Assembly: GCF_002980625.1 (NCBI RefSeq) | Contig: NZ_PVLR01000005.1 | Coordinates: 1 to 64,000, forward strand | Length of the DNA stretch: 64,000 nucleotides | From: Malikia spinosa | GTDB lineage: Bacteria; Pseudomonadota; Gammaproteobacteria; Burkholderiales; Burkholderiaceae_C | Direction: 5' to 3' | Part shown: positions 13,208 through 21,144 of the stretch, one piece after another | How the letters are laid out: every line of letters begins with the position of its first letter | Numbering within the stretch: the stretch's first letter is position 1 | Program-made: the position numbers and the translations under genes | Notes under the pieces: model-generated | What the model was told of the DNA's origin: nothing | Seen by the model: the letters and a program-made list of their open reading frames with translations, nothing else | Database searches by the model: none

Positions 13208-13385
13208 TCCTGTTCACCAGGCTTGTGCGCAGCCGGACCCGCTGCGATCAGGATCGGTGCCTGCGATGCAAGTTGGTGCGGGCGGGCTGGCAGGCTAGTC
13301 GTCGGCCGTTAGGGAGAGCTTGCGGTTGGTGATGCGTACGAGCGTGCAGTCCTGGGCGCTCGGACTGGCCGATCAGGTTGCATGA

Positions 13386-13937
13386 CTACGGTCCTGTTTC
13401 ATGTGAAACAGGTGGTGGTTTTCTGTCAGGGTGATCAAGCTCGCCGGCCGCGTCGGCATAGTGCTGCCGGTAGTGGAGCAGCTCGATGACGCGGTGCCGC
13501 AGCAGCAATGTACGCGAGGCCGCACGGGTGATCCGGCCCGAACTGCCGAAGTTCGCGGCCGTCCAGTTGCTGTCGACGAAGTCCTGTTCCGCTTTACGCC
13601 AGCGCAGCCAGCGCTGCTGCGACTCGCGTAGTGTCTGTGCCGCACTGGCGTCGAGTCGGGACAGCAATCCGTTGAAGTGGTGGTCCATTTCCTGCTCCAG
13701 ATAGGCCTGGTAGGCAGCGTAAGCGCGCAGCATGTCCGCATCGGTAGTGCTGGACGCTGCGATTGCCTGCAGATGCTGTTCGGCGCTGGACTCGAAGGTC
13801 TGCAGCAGGTCGGGCGCGTCCGGGTTGTCGAGGGCGCTGGCCAGGGTCGAGGCCAGCAGCGCACCGGCCAGCAGCAGTGCCCGCGCACTGCGACCAAGAG
13901 TCCGACGTGGTTGAACCGGGCTGTCACCACCGTGCAT
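13386..13937 (-). CDS. LprI-like (DUF1311) putative lysozyme inhibitor
   Basis: A 183-residue exported protein. A signal peptide (ALLLAGALLASTLASA) is followed by a helical domain holding the DUF1311/LprI signature ESQQRWLRWRKAEQDF. LprI proteins inhibit lysozymes. The start ATG 13937 has an AAGGG ribosome binding site, and the gene overlaps the 3' end of the upstream lysozyme gene by 14 nt, so the two are co-translated. A periplasmic inhibitor encoded with a signal-less lysozyme is the arrangement expected of an immunity protein. A parS site overlaps the 3' end of the gene. The family assignment rests on the short motif. Confidence 0.75.
   Translation of the reverse strand: MHGGDSPVQPRRTLGRSARALLLAGALLASTLASALDNPDAPDLLQTFESSAEQHLQAIAASSTTDADMLRAYAAYQAYLEQEMDHHFNGLLSRLDASAAQTLRESQQRWLRWRKAEQDFVDSNWTAANFGSSGRITRAASRTLLLRHRVIELLHYRQHYADAAGELDHPDRKPPPVSHETGP
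13395..13410. other. parS site 4 (TGTTTCATGTGAAACA)
   Basis: A parS variant with one core change (CATGTG for CACGTG), lying inside the last codons of the LprI-like gene. The flanks extend the symmetry to CCTG...CAGG. Confidence 0.75.
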
Positions 13938-14433
13938 AGACACCCTTGGAGAATATGTCCCATTCGCATTGTCTGCGTCGCACCAGTCCTTGCATCACCC
14001 TGCCCTGCGAGCGGTTCCATGATTTCCACGCTGCTTCGAGCTCGTGGCTGTCCGCCGCGTGGCCGGCGTTGATCAGCCCCTGCGCGCGCGAGCCTGCGAA
14101 GGCGTTGTTACCGATATTGAATGCGAGCATGACCATGGCGTCGAATTCCTGCTGCAGCACTGCGCGATGCAGCCTGCTGCGGACGCCTGCGACGAAGGGG
14201 GCCAGGTCGCGTTCGAACAGCGCGTTGGCCTGTACCATGCTGATACCGCCCTTGAACGTGCGCCATTCGGCTTGCGGGATCAGATGGCCGTAGCCCACCG
14301 TGGCGCCTGGCACCCAGGCGCTGATCTCTTGGTCGGTCTGGTCATCGTAAGGTCTGAGCCTGAGCGACTCGACCTGCTTGAGCAGCTCAATCAATGTGCG
14401 GCTCGGTACCATGTGGTGCTGGCCTGTTTCCAC
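13924..14433 (-). CDS. GH24 (T4/phage-type) lysozyme
   Basis: A 169-residue muramidase that would cleave the MurNAc-GlcNAc bond of peptidoglycan. The GH24 catalytic triad is visible: Glu22 in VESLRLRPYDD, Asp31 nine residues later (same spacing as T4 lysozyme Glu11/Asp20), and Thr45 in GATVGYGHLI. The start GTG 14433 has a very strong ribosome binding site (AGGGAGG, 5 nt spacing); an upstream GTG at 14457 is the alternative. There is no signal peptide, so it needs a holin, lysis or secretion system to reach the cell wall. No phage genes surround it, and it overlaps an LprI-like inhibitor gene. This suggests an effector/immunity pair or a domesticated endolysin. Confidence 0.88.
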   Translation of the reverse strand: METGQHHMVPSRTLIELLKQVESLRLRPYDDQTDQEISAWVPGATVGYGHLIPQAEWRTFKGGISMVQANALFERDLAPFVAGVRSRLHRAVLQQEFDAMVMLAFNIGNNAFAGSRAQGLINAGHAADSHELEAAWKSWNRSQGRVMQGLVRRRQCEWDIFSKGVYARW

Positions 14434-14512
14434 CTTGTCCTCCCTGTGCGTGATCACGCTTGATTCTTATCCGGATTGGGGGAGGATGCCAGTCCAGGTC
14501 GCTTAATTCAAG

Positions 14513-14640
14513 CAGTTGTCGGCCTGTTCGACTCTGCCCAACCAGGTCTCCAGTTCTTCTCGTTGGGTGGGGATAAGCACCGGCCGACAGGCATAGCAGC
14601 AGATTCGCAAGCCTGTCCTTCCTCCGGTAAAAGCAGGTCA
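14513..14640 (-). pseudogene. Possible decayed 3' fragment, HMCES/YedK-like
   Basis: The 14434-14794 gap has no intact gene. In one leftward frame ending at an in-frame stop near 14500 the translation reads RPVLIPTQREELETWLG, which resembles the C-terminal RPLVLSPE..W segment of SOS-response-associated HMCES/YedK proteins. Upstream sequence is in other frames and has no clear start. This is a weak resemblance by eye and could be chance. Confidence 0.2.
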
Positions 14641-14778
14641 CTGTCATGCCCCGCGTCGGGACTGGTTTGCCTGCGAAATCGAAAGCCGGCTCGTAGACGC
14701 CGGTTTCATGGCGGCTGATACAGGCGCCGCTGCAGCTTTCTTCGTAAGCTGGAGCAGCAGCGTCAAACACGCAGTGCC

Positions 14779-14794
14779 TGTTCCACGTGAAACA
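14779..14794. other. parS site 5 (TGTTCCACGTGAAACA)
   Basis: A 16-bp parS with one asymmetric base, abutting the 3' end of the YkgJ-like gene. Confidence 0.88.
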
Positions 14795-15058
14795 TCATCC
14801 CGGCGCCGTCGCCTGTTCCAGCCGCTGCAGATAGACCATGGCCTGCTCGCGCGTTTCGCCACACATCTCGTGGCTGGGTGGCAGCGAGCCGCAGACCGCC
14901 GGCCGTTCCGGCTGGCCGAACAGGCGGCAGCGCAGCTCGGCGTCGAGATGGGGGCAGGGGAGGCCAGCGGGCTTGCCCTTGGGCAGTCCGGGCATGGGGC
15001 TGCTGATCGAGGGCGCGATGCAGCAGGCGGCGCAGCCGGGGCGGCAGGAGAGTGACAT
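14795..15058 (-). CDS. YkgJ family cysteine-cluster protein
   Basis: An 87-residue protein of the YkgJ/zinc- or iron-chelating family. The eight cysteines of the family are spread along it, beginning with CRPGCAACC and continuing with CPHL, CRLF, CGSL and MCG. These cysteines probably bind a metal or a metal cluster, though the biochemical role is unknown. The length fits the short bacterial members. It begins 20 nt after the VapC stop and may be read through from that module. Confidence 0.9.
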   Translation of the reverse strand: MSLSCRPGCAACCIAPSISSPMPGLPKGKPAGLPCPHLDAELRCRLFGQPERPAVCGSLPPSHEMCGETREQAMVYLQRLEQATAPG

Positions 15059-15078
15059 GCTATTTATCCAGCCGGGTG

Positions 15079-15459
15079 TCAGGCATGCAGCGGCGGGCGG
15101 TAGGCCTTGCCGAGTTCGGTAGCCAGGGCCTCCAGCCTTCTGTCAGCGGTCCAGAGCCAGGTTCTTTCGCTGATCAGCGTCGAGGCGAGCAGGCTGATGT
15201 CCGTCAGTCCGCAGCCACGCCCATACAACTGTCTGGCTTCCAGCAGCGTCAGCAGCTCGTCGTGCGTGGCGACTGGCGCCTGTTCGAGCTCGCCCAGCAT
15301 GTTGATGATGGCTCGGCGACTGGGCGGGGTGCCGCAAGCCACCTCCGCCACCACATAGGGATGGCTGATCACGGCGCCTGCTTCAAGCAGCGCGACCAGA
15401 CGGTCGTTGCGTTGCTTGAAGTGCCCGACCCAGATCGAGCTGTCGACTAGTACGTTCAT
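15079..15459 (-). CDS. VapC-type PIN-domain RNase toxin
   Basis: A 126-residue PIN-domain protein. It begins MNVLVDSSIWVGHF, with the first catalytic Asp, has the second acidic cluster near GCGLTDISLLAS and a final acidic residue in LWTADRRL, the usual VapC pattern. VapC toxins are Mg2+-dependent RNases, often cutting tRNA. The start ATG overlaps the antitoxin stop by 4 nt (ATGA), the normal coupling of VapBC operons. It is probably held inactive by the adjacent VapB. A longer frame to 15570 was rejected because it runs through the antitoxin gene. Confidence 0.93.
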   Translation of the reverse strand: MNVLVDSSIWVGHFKQRNDRLVALLEAGAVISHPYVVAEVACGTPPSRRAIINMLGELEQAPVATHDELLTLLEARQLYGRGCGLTDISLLASTLISERTWLWTADRRLEALATELGKAYRPPLHA

Positions 15460-15665
15460 GTGGCCGACTGCCCTTCGCGCTGGCGCGGCACCAGTTCGAT
15501 TTCGGGCGCCTGCCCGCCCAGCGCGGCGAGGCGCCGGGCCGTCTGCCGCTGGATGAACGCTTTCACGCATTCCCTCAGCAGCTCGGATTTTTCCATGCCA
15601 GGGTGATCTGCCAGTGCGATGGCCTTGGCAAACAGCTGGTCGTCAATCGTCAGGGTAGTGCGCAT
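15456..15665 (-). CDS. VapB-type antitoxin
   Basis: A 69-residue antitoxin of the VapB (DUF2191) family. The N-terminus MRTTLTIDDQLFAKAIAL is a ribbon-helix-helix DNA-binding motif; the acidic C-terminal part should wrap the VapC active site. Start 15665 has a GAGGG ribosome binding site 6 nt upstream. It is the first gene of the vapBC operon, and a perfect short inverted repeat 20 bp upstream is the likely autoregulatory operator. Confidence 0.9.
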   Translation of the reverse strand: MRTTLTIDDQLFAKAIALADHPGMEKSELLRECVKAFIQRQTARRLAALGGQAPEIELVPRQREGQSAT

Positions 15666-15684
15666 GTCGGCCCTCTTCATCATC

Positions 15685-15699
15685 AATGATGACATCATT
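15685..15699. promoter_or_regulatory. Likely vapBC operator (inverted repeat)
   Basis: A perfect inverted repeat AATGATG-A-CATCATT lies 20 bp upstream of the vapB start, in an AT-rich stretch that should hold the promoter. VapB ribbon-helix-helix proteins bind such repeats to repress their own operon. Confidence 0.6.
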
Positions 15700-15746
15700 T
15701 TGCATCAAAAAGATCGGAGCTGCTTGGGTCGGTCCGTGATCATGCC

Positions 15747-15775
15747 GTGTGAAAAATGCACCCCGCCGGTAAAAT
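15747..15775 (+). promoter_or_regulatory. Candidate mnmG operon promoter
   Basis: A good -10 hexamer TAAAAT (15770-15775) lies 51 bp upstream of the mnmG start. The -35 region at the proper distance (GTGTGA) is weak. Confidence 0.45.
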
Positions 15776-15826
15776 CGGGCCTGATCTTTTCAAGGCAGAT
15801 CTGTTGCCTGTCTTTCCGCTATTTCC

Positions 15827-17833
15827 ATGCTCTACCCACAAGAATTCGATGTCATCGTCGTCGGCGGCGGCCATGCCGGCACCGAGGCCGCGCTCGCCGC
15901 CGCGCGCATGGGCTGCCAGACCCTGCTGCTGAGCCACAACATCGAGACGCTGGGGGCCATGAGCTGCAACCCCTCGATCGGCGGCATCGGCAAGGGCCAT
16001 CTGGTCAAGGAGGTCGACGCGCTCGGCGGCGCGATGGCGCTGGCGACTGACGAGGGCGGTATCCAGTTCCGCATCCTCAACGGCAGCAAGGGGCCGGCGG
16101 TGCGCGCGACCCGGGCCCAGGCCGACCGCATCCTGTACAAGGCCGCGATCCGCCGCATGCTGGAAAACCAGCCGAACCTGACGCTGTTCCAGCAGGCGGT
16201 CGACGACCTGATGGTCGAGGGCGATCGCGTGGTCGGCGCCGTGACGCAGATCGGCATTCGCTTTCGCGCCCGTACGGTGGTGCTGACGGCCGGCACCTTC
16301 CTCGACGGCAAGATCCATGTCGGCCTCGAGAACCATGCCGGCGGTCGTGCCGGCGACCCGCCCTCGGTCAGCTTGTCGGCGCGGCTGAAGGAACTCAAGC
16401 TGGCGCAGGGCCGGCTCAAGACCGGCACGCCGCCGCGGCTGGACGGCCGCACGATCGACTTCAGCCAGTGCACCGAGCAGCCCGGCGACGGCATGCCGGG
16501 CTCTGCCACCGCCGACCAGCCGGTACCGGTGTTCAGCTTCATGGGCAATGCCGCGATGCATCCGCAGCAGCTGCCCTGCTGGATCACGCACACCAACGAG
16601 CGCACGCACGAGATCATCCGCAGCGGCTTCGACCGCAGCCCGATGTTCACCGGCAAGATCGAGGGCGTCGGTCCGCGCTATTGCCCGAGCGTCGAGGACA
16701 AGATCAACCGCTTCGCCGACAAGGACAGCCACCAGATCTTCCTCGAGCCCGAGGGCCTGACCACGCACGAGTTTTACCCCAACGGCATCAGCACCAGCCT
16801 GCCGTTCGACATCCAGCTCGCGCTGGTGCGATCCATCAAGGGGCTGGAGCAGTGCAACATCCTGCGCCCGGGCTACGCGATCGAGTACGACTACTTCGAC
16901 CCGCGCGAGCTCAAGTCGAGCTTCGAGACCAAGCAGATCAACGGACTGTTCTTTGCCGGCCAGATCAACGGCACCACCGGCTACGAGGAAGCGGCAGCGC
17001 AGGGCCTGTTTGCCGGCATCAACGCGGCGCTGCAGGTGCGCGGCGAGGGCGCCTGGTGCCCGCAGCGCGACGAGGCCTACCTGGGCGTGCTGGTCGATGA
17101 CCTGATCACCAAGGGCGTGACCGAGCCCTACCGCATGTTCACGAGCCGGGCCGAGTTCCGGCTGCAATTGCGCGAGGACAACGCCGACATGCGCCTGACC
17201 GAGACCGGGCGTCGCCTGGGCCTGGTCGATGACGCGCGCTGGGATGCCTTCAACCGCAAGCGCGACGCTGTTTCACGTGAAACAGAGCGCCTGAAGTCGA
17301 GCTGGGCCAATCCGGCCACGCTGTCGGCCGCCGAGGCCGAGCGCGTGCTGGGCAAGGCGATCGATCACGAGTACAAGCTGTTCGACCTGCTGCGCCGCCC
17401 CGGTGTCAGCTATGCCGAGCTGACCACGATGGAAGGCGGCCGCTTTGCCGCCAAGGGCAAGGACGGCGCGCCGGCCCCTGTTTCACGTGAAACATTGGCC
17501 GAGCAGTACGAGGCGGTGGTCGAGCAGGTCGAGATCGCGGCCAAGTATTCGGGCTATATCGAGCGCCAGAAGGGCGAGGTCGAGCGCGCTGCCTATTACG
17601 AGCATCTCAAGCTGCCGGCCGAGCTCGACTACCTGCAGGTCGCCGCGCTCAGCATTGAGGCGCGCCAGAAGCTGGCCAAGCACCGGCCCGAGACGCTGGG
17701 CCAGGCCTCGCGCATTTCGGGCATCACGCCGGCCAGCATCTCGCTGTTGCTGATCCACCTCAAGCGTGGCAAGTTCAAGGGCTTCGCCGAACTGCCCGCT
17801 GTCGCCACCGAGAACGGCGAGGTGCAGGCATGA
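15827..17833 (+). CDS. mnmG: tRNA uridine-5-carboxymethylaminomethyl synthesis enzyme MnmG (GidA)
   Basis: A 668-residue FAD enzyme that, with MnmE, installs the carboxymethylaminomethyl group on wobble U34 of several tRNAs. The FAD-binding motif [12 protein letters not shown] lies at residues 10-21, and family blocks [14 protein letters not shown] and [14 protein letters not shown] are intact. The length is slightly above the usual 630. The gene carries two perfect parS sites, each encoding a Val/Pro-Val-Ser-Arg-Glu-Thr run near residues 483 and 553. It overlaps rsmG by 4 nt (ATGA) and starts the mnmG-rsmG-parA-parB block, a common neighbour of bacterial origins. Confidence 0.98.
   Translation: MLYPQEFDVIVVGGGHAGTEAALAAARMGCQTLLLSHNIETLGAMSCNPSIGGIGKGHLVKEVDALGGAMALATDEGGIQFRILNGSKGPAVRATRAQADRILYKAAIRRMLENQPNLTLFQQAVDDLMVEGDRVVGAVTQIGIRFRARTVVLTAGTFLDGKIHVGLENHAGGRAGDPPSVSLSARLKELKLAQGRLKTGTPPRLDGRTIDFSQCTEQPGDGMPGSATADQPVPVFSFMGNAAMHPQQLPCWITHTNERTHEIIRSGFDRSPMFTGKIEGVGPRYCPSVEDKINRFADKDSHQIFLEPEGLTTHEFYPNGISTSLPFDIQLALVRSIKGLEQCNILRPGYAIEYDYFDPRELKSSFETKQINGLFFAGQINGTTGYEEAAAQGLFAGINAALQVRGEGAWCPQRDEAYLGVLVDDLITKGVTEPYRMFTSRAEFRLQLREDNADMRLTETGRRLGLVDDARWDAFNRKRDAVSRETERLKSSWANPATLSAAEAERVLGKAIDHEYKLFDLLRRPGVSYAELTTMEGGRFAAKGKDGAPAPVSRETLAEQYEAVVEQVEIAAKYSGYIERQKGEVERAAYYEHLKLPAELDYLQVAALSIEARQKLAKHRPETLGQASRISGITPASISLLLIHLKRGKFKGFAELPAVATENGEVQA
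17269..17284. other. parS site 6 (perfect), inside mnmG
   Basis: The perfect 16-bp TGTTTCACGTGAAACA lies in the mnmG coding frame as Val-Ser-Arg-Glu-Thr. Confidence 0.93.
17479..17494. other. parS site 7 (perfect), inside mnmG
   Basis: A second perfect 16-bp parS exactly 210 bp after site 6, in the same reading frame (again Val-Ser-Arg-Glu-Thr). Confidence 0.93.
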
Positions 17834-18489
17834 GCGCGCATCCGCTGGAAACCGGCCTGCGCGCCGGCATCGCAGAGCTGGGCCTGGAACTGAACGACGA
17901 GCAGGTGGCCAAGCTGCTGTCCTATCTGGACTGGGTCGCCAAGTGGAACAAGGTCTACAACCTGACCGCGCTGCGCGACCCGCAGGAAATGCTGACCCAT
18001 CACCTGCTCGACAGCCTGGCAGCGGTGGCACCGCTGCGGCGTCAGCTGGCGGCCATGGGGCTGGAAAAGCCGCGCCTGCTCGACGTCGGCTCGGGTGCCG
18101 GCCTGCCGGGCGCGGTGTTCGCGATCGTCTGCCCCGAGCTCGATGTCAGCTGCGTCGATACCGTGGCCAAGAAGGCGCTGTTCATCCAGCAGATTGCGGC
18201 GGCGTTGCGGCTGCCCAATCTGCACGGCCTGCATGCCCGGGTGGAAAACCTCAAGCAGCACTGGGATGTCGTGAGCTCGCGAGCCTTTGCCTCGCTGGCC
18301 GACTTCACCAACTGGTCGCGCCAGGCCCTGGCCGAGCAGGGCGTCTGGCTGGCGATGAAGGGCAAGCATCCGGCCGACGAGATCGTGGCGCTGGCGCCCG
18401 AGTTGGAGTTGTTCCACGTGGAACAGCTGCAGGTACCGGGGTTGGACGCCGAGCGCTGCATCGTCTGGGTCCGGCCCAAGGCGGCCTGA
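17830..18489 (+). CDS. rsmG: 16S rRNA (guanine527-N7)-methyltransferase RsmG (GidB)
   Basis: A 219-residue SAM-dependent methyltransferase that methylates N7 of G527 in 16S rRNA. The SAM-binding motif [16 protein letters not shown] sits near residues 80-95, with downstream [11 protein letters not shown] typical of RsmG. It overlaps mnmG by 4 nt and is probably cotranscribed. A parS palindrome is embedded near the 3' end in a different frame from those in mnmG, encoding LFHVEQ. Confidence 0.97.
   Translation: MSAHPLETGLRAGIAELGLELNDEQVAKLLSYLDWVAKWNKVYNLTALRDPQEMLTHHLLDSLAAVAPLRRQLAAMGLEKPRLLDVGSGAGLPGAVFAIVCPELDVSCVDTVAKKALFIQQIAAALRLPNLHGLHARVENLKQHWDVVSSRAFASLADFTNWSRQALAEQGVWLAMKGKHPADEIVALAPELELFHVEQLQVPGLDAERCIVWVRPKAA
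18410..18425. other. parS site 8 (TGTTCCACGTGGAACA), inside rsmG
   Basis: A perfectly symmetrical variant parS, read in frame as Leu-Phe-His-Val-Glu-Gln. Confidence 0.9.
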
Positions 18490-18703
18490 ATCCGAGCTGA
18501 CTCCGAAAGGTCTGGGCGCCAGCCAGGCGCCTGGCCTTCGGTCCGTCCTGCCGTCCTGGGCGCGTTGCTGACCACGGCCCGTCACTGTCTTGTCGCAGGC
18601 CTTACCCGGGAAAGCCCTTAAACTCGGCGGCAACATCAGGCCTGCGCCATCAGCTGCGCCGGGCATCTTTTTCTGCAATTCTCCTGTTTGAGCTAGCCCC
18701 ACC

Positions 18704-19474
18704 ATGGCCAAGATCTTTTGCATTGCCAACCAGAAGGGCGGCGTCGGCAAGACCACCACCAGCGTCAACCTGGCCGCCGGACTGGCCAGGATCGGTCAGC
18801 GCGTGCTGTTGATCGACCTCGACCCGCAGGGCAATGCGACCATGGGTTCGGGCGTCAACAAGCGCGAGCTCGCACTCAGCATCTACGACGTGCTGCTCGG
18901 CGAGGCGACCATTGCCGAAGCTGCCGTCAACGCCGAGGCCTGCGGCTACCGCGTGCTGGGTGCGAACCGCGAGCTGGCCGGCGCCGAGATCGAGCTGGTC
19001 GGACTGGACCAGCGCGAACAGCGCCTCAAGCAGGCGCTGGCAGCGGTGGCGGCCGACTACGATTTCGTGCTGATCGACTGTCCGCCCTCGCTGAGCCTGC
19101 TGACGCTCAACGGCCTGTGCGCGGCCAACGGCGTGATCGTGCCGATGCAGTGCGAGTATTTCGCGCTCGAAGGCGTGTCCGATCTGGTCAACACCATCAA
19201 GCAGGTGCGCGCCAACCTGAACCGCGAGCTCAAGGTGATCGGCCTGCTGCGCGTGATGTTCGACGCCCGCACCATGCTGCAGAAGCAGGTCAGCGACCAG
19301 CTGTTCGAGCATTTCGGCGACGAGGTGTTCCAGACCGTGATTCCGCGCAACGTGCGGCTGGCCGAGGCACCGAGCTACGGCCTGCCGGGCGTGGTGTTCG
19401 ACCCGTCGGCCAAGGGCAGCAAGGCCTTCATCGAGTTCGCGCGCGAGATGGTCGAGCGCATCGAGCGCCTGTGA
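18704..19474 (+). CDS. parA: Chromosome partitioning ATPase ParA (Soj)
   Basis: A 256-residue Walker-type ATPase with the deviant Walker A motif KGGVGKTT (residues 11-18), Walker A' LIDLDPQGN and Walker B region LIDCPPSL. It forms ATP-dependent dimers on the nucleoid and drives ParB-parS complexes apart. The length and absence of an N-terminal DNA-binding extension mark it as a chromosomal type Ib/Soj protein. The start at 18704 (MAKIFCIANQKGG) is standard. A 214-bp gap with no recognisable gene separates it from rsmG, so it may have its own promoter there. Confidence 0.98.
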   Translation: MAKIFCIANQKGGVGKTTTSVNLAAGLARIGQRVLLIDLDPQGNATMGSGVNKRELALSIYDVLLGEATIAEAAVNAEACGYRVLGANRELAGAEIELVGLDQREQRLKQALAAVAADYDFVLIDCPPSLSLLTLNGLCAANGVIVPMQCEYFALEGVSDLVNTIKQVRANLNRELKVIGLLRVMFDARTMLQKQVSDQLFEHFGDEVFQTVIPRNVRLAEAPSYGLPGVVFDPSAKGSKAFIEFAREMVERIERL

Positions 19475-19478
19475 GCGA

Positions 19479-19494
19479 GGTTTCACGTGAAACA
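19479..19494. other. parS site 9 (GGTTTCACGTGAAACA) over a start codon
   Basis: Fifteen of sixteen bases match the perfect parS; only the first base differs. The GTG of the CACGTG core (19487) is the likely start codon of the next gene, so ParB bound here would cover the translation-initiation region in DNA. Confidence 0.88.
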
Positions 19495-20041
19495 TGCCAA
19501 CCATGACGCTGCACCGCAGGTGCTGATCCTGCCGGGCTGGCAGGGCAGCGGCTCCGCCCATTGGCAGAGCCGCTGGGAGGCGCTACACGGCTACGCCCGC
19601 GTCGAGCAGCATGACTGGCAGCAGCCGCGCCGCGGCGACTGGCTGGCGCGGCTCGACGAGACCGTGATCGACAGCGAGCGGCCAGTCGTGCTGGTTGCGC
19701 ACAGCCTGGGCTGTGTGCTGGTAGCGGCCTGGGCCAGGTTCTCGCGTCACAGCCACAAGGTGCGCGGCGCGCTGCTGGTGGCGCCGGGCGATGTCGAACA
19801 GCCGGACCTGGCACCGGCCTTGCCGGGTTGGGCGCCGATCCTGCGCGATCCGCTGCCTTTTGCCAGCCTGCTGGTCGCGAGCCAGGATGACCCCTATTGC
19901 CGCTTCGAGCGTGCCGAGCAACTCGCGCAGGCCTGGGGCAGCCGCCTGGTCGATGCCGGTGCGCGCGGCCACCTGAATGCCGATTCCGGCCTGGGCGACT
20001 GGCCCGAAGGCCATGCGCTGCTCCAGCCCTGGCTGGCATAA
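19487..20041 (+). CDS. RBBP9/YdeN-family serine hydrolase
   Basis: A 184-residue alpha/beta hydrolase of the RBBP9/YdeN (DUF452-like) family, inserted between parA and parB. It shows the start VLILPGWQGSGSAHWQ, the nucleophile elbow AHSLGCV with Ser near residue 74, an acidic region (ASQDDPYC) and the catalytic His in GHLNADSGLGDWPEG. The substrate is unknown. The likely start is GTG 19487, the first possible codon with an RBS (GCGAGG), and this codon lies inside parS site 9. A later GTG at 19520 would drop 11 residues. It is probably in one transcript with parA and parB. Confidence 0.9.
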   Translation: MKHANHDAAPQVLILPGWQGSGSAHWQSRWEALHGYARVEQHDWQQPRRGDWLARLDETVIDSERPVVLVAHSLGCVLVAAWARFSRHSHKVRGALLVAPGDVEQPDLAPALPGWAPILRDPLPFASLLVASQDDPYCRFERAEQLAQAWGSRLVDAGARGHLNADSGLGDWPEGHALLQPWLA

Positions 20042-20064
20042 GCTGAAAGAAGATGGAGCCCCTG

Positions 20065-21048
20065 ATGGCGACGAAAAAATTCAAGGGACTCGGCCGCGGC
20101 CTGGAGGCCCTGCTCGGTCCCAAGCTCGACGAGAGCACCAGCCTCGATGCCGCCAGCGCCGAGCTGCCGAACCAGCTTGCCCTGAGCGATCTGGTGCCGG
20201 GCAGCTACCAGCCGCGCACGCGCATGGACGAGGGCGCGCTCTACGAGCTGGCCGAGAGCATCAAGGCCCAGGGCATCATGCAGCCGATCCTGGTGCGTCC
20301 GCTCGAGGAGGCCGAGGGCCTGCGCCGCCTGGCAGCCTGGCAGCAGCAGCAGGGTCTGCCGGCTGTTCCACGTGGAACGCGGCCGGTCTACGAGATCATC
20401 GCTGGCGAGCGGCGCTTTCGCGCCTCGCGCCTGGCCGGCCTCGAGCAGGTCCCGGTGCTGGTGCGCGACGTGCCGAACGAGGCCGCTGCCGCGATGGCGC
20501 TGATCGAGAACATCCAGCGCGAGGACCTCAACCCGCTCGAGGAAGCCCAGGGCCTGCAGCGCCTGGTCAACGAGTTCGGTCTGACGCATGAGCAGGCGGC
20601 CCAGGCCGTCGGTCGCTCGCGCAGCGCCGCCAGCAATCTGCTGCGCCTGTTGAACCTGACTGAACCGGTCCAGACCATGCTGATGGCGGGCGACCTCGAC
20701 ATGGGCCATGCGCGCGCCTTGCTGGGTCTGGAGCGCGCGGCCCAGATCAGCGCCGCGCACCAGATCAACGCGCGCAAGCTGTCGGTGCGCGAGACCGAGG
20801 GCCTGGTGCGCAAGCTCGGCGCAGGTTCCGAGGCTCCGGCCGCCAGGTCGCCCGAATCCAAGTCGCGCGATGTGCTCCGGGTCGAGGAGGAGCTGTCCGA
20901 CCTGCTGACGGCGGCGGTCGAGGTCCGGATCAAGAAAAGCGTCAAGCGCCATGGCCAGGTCGAGCAGCTCGGCGAGCTTGCGATCCAGTTCGGCTCGCTG
21001 GCCGAACTCAACGGCCTGATCGAGCGCTTGCGCGGCCAGACCGATTGA
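20065..21048 (+). CDS. parB: Chromosome partitioning protein ParB (Spo0J), with an insertion
   Basis: A 327-residue CTP-dependent parS-binding protein. It has the N-terminal ParA-activating basic segment (KKFKGLGRGLEALLG), the ParB/Srx CTPase domain with GERRFRAS (near 114), the ENIQREDLNPLEEA block, a helix-turn-helix (about 175-205) and a C-terminal dimerisation domain. Start 20065 has GGAG 6 nt upstream; an ATG at 20053 adds four residues. Between VRPL and YEIIAGERR there are 28 residues where homologues usually have a short turn, and a parS-like palindrome lies in this insertion. Confidence 0.97.
   Translation: MATKKFKGLGRGLEALLGPKLDESTSLDAASAELPNQLALSDLVPGSYQPRTRMDEGALYELAESIKAQGIMQPILVRPLEEAEGLRRLAAWQQQQGLPAVPRGTRPVYEIIAGERRFRASRLAGLEQVPVLVRDVPNEAAAAMALIENIQREDLNPLEEAQGLQRLVNEFGLTHEQAAQAVGRSRSAASNLLRLLNLTEPVQTMLMAGDLDMGHARALLGLERAAQISAAHQINARKLSVRETEGLVRKLGAGSEAPAARSPESKSRDVLRVEEELSDLLTAAVEVRIKKSVKRHGQVEQLGELAIQFGSLAELNGLIERLRGQTD
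20364..20379. other. parS site 10 (TGTTCCACGTGGAACG), inside parB
   Basis: Matches the symmetrical TGTTCCACGTGGAACA at 15 of 16 bases; it is translated as Val-Pro-Arg-Gly-Thr within the inserted segment of ParB. Confidence 0.8.
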
Positions 21049-21144
21049 ATATCCCGGCCAGCTGAAATTGGACGCCAATCTGAGAAAATGATCAGCAGAC
21101 CTGCATCGCGGGTTGACATGGGTTCCTCCCCGCACAGGATTGTT

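Noticed and set aside
13924-14433. Lysozyme gene as evidence of a prophage
   Set aside because: No holin, capsid, tail or integrase genes accompany it and its partner is an inhibitor, not a phage gene.
14387-14770. Open leftward frame in the lysozyme-YkgJ gap
   Set aside because: It has no RBS, codon use unlike the neighbours and no domain; only a weak HMCES-like echo in another frame was noted.
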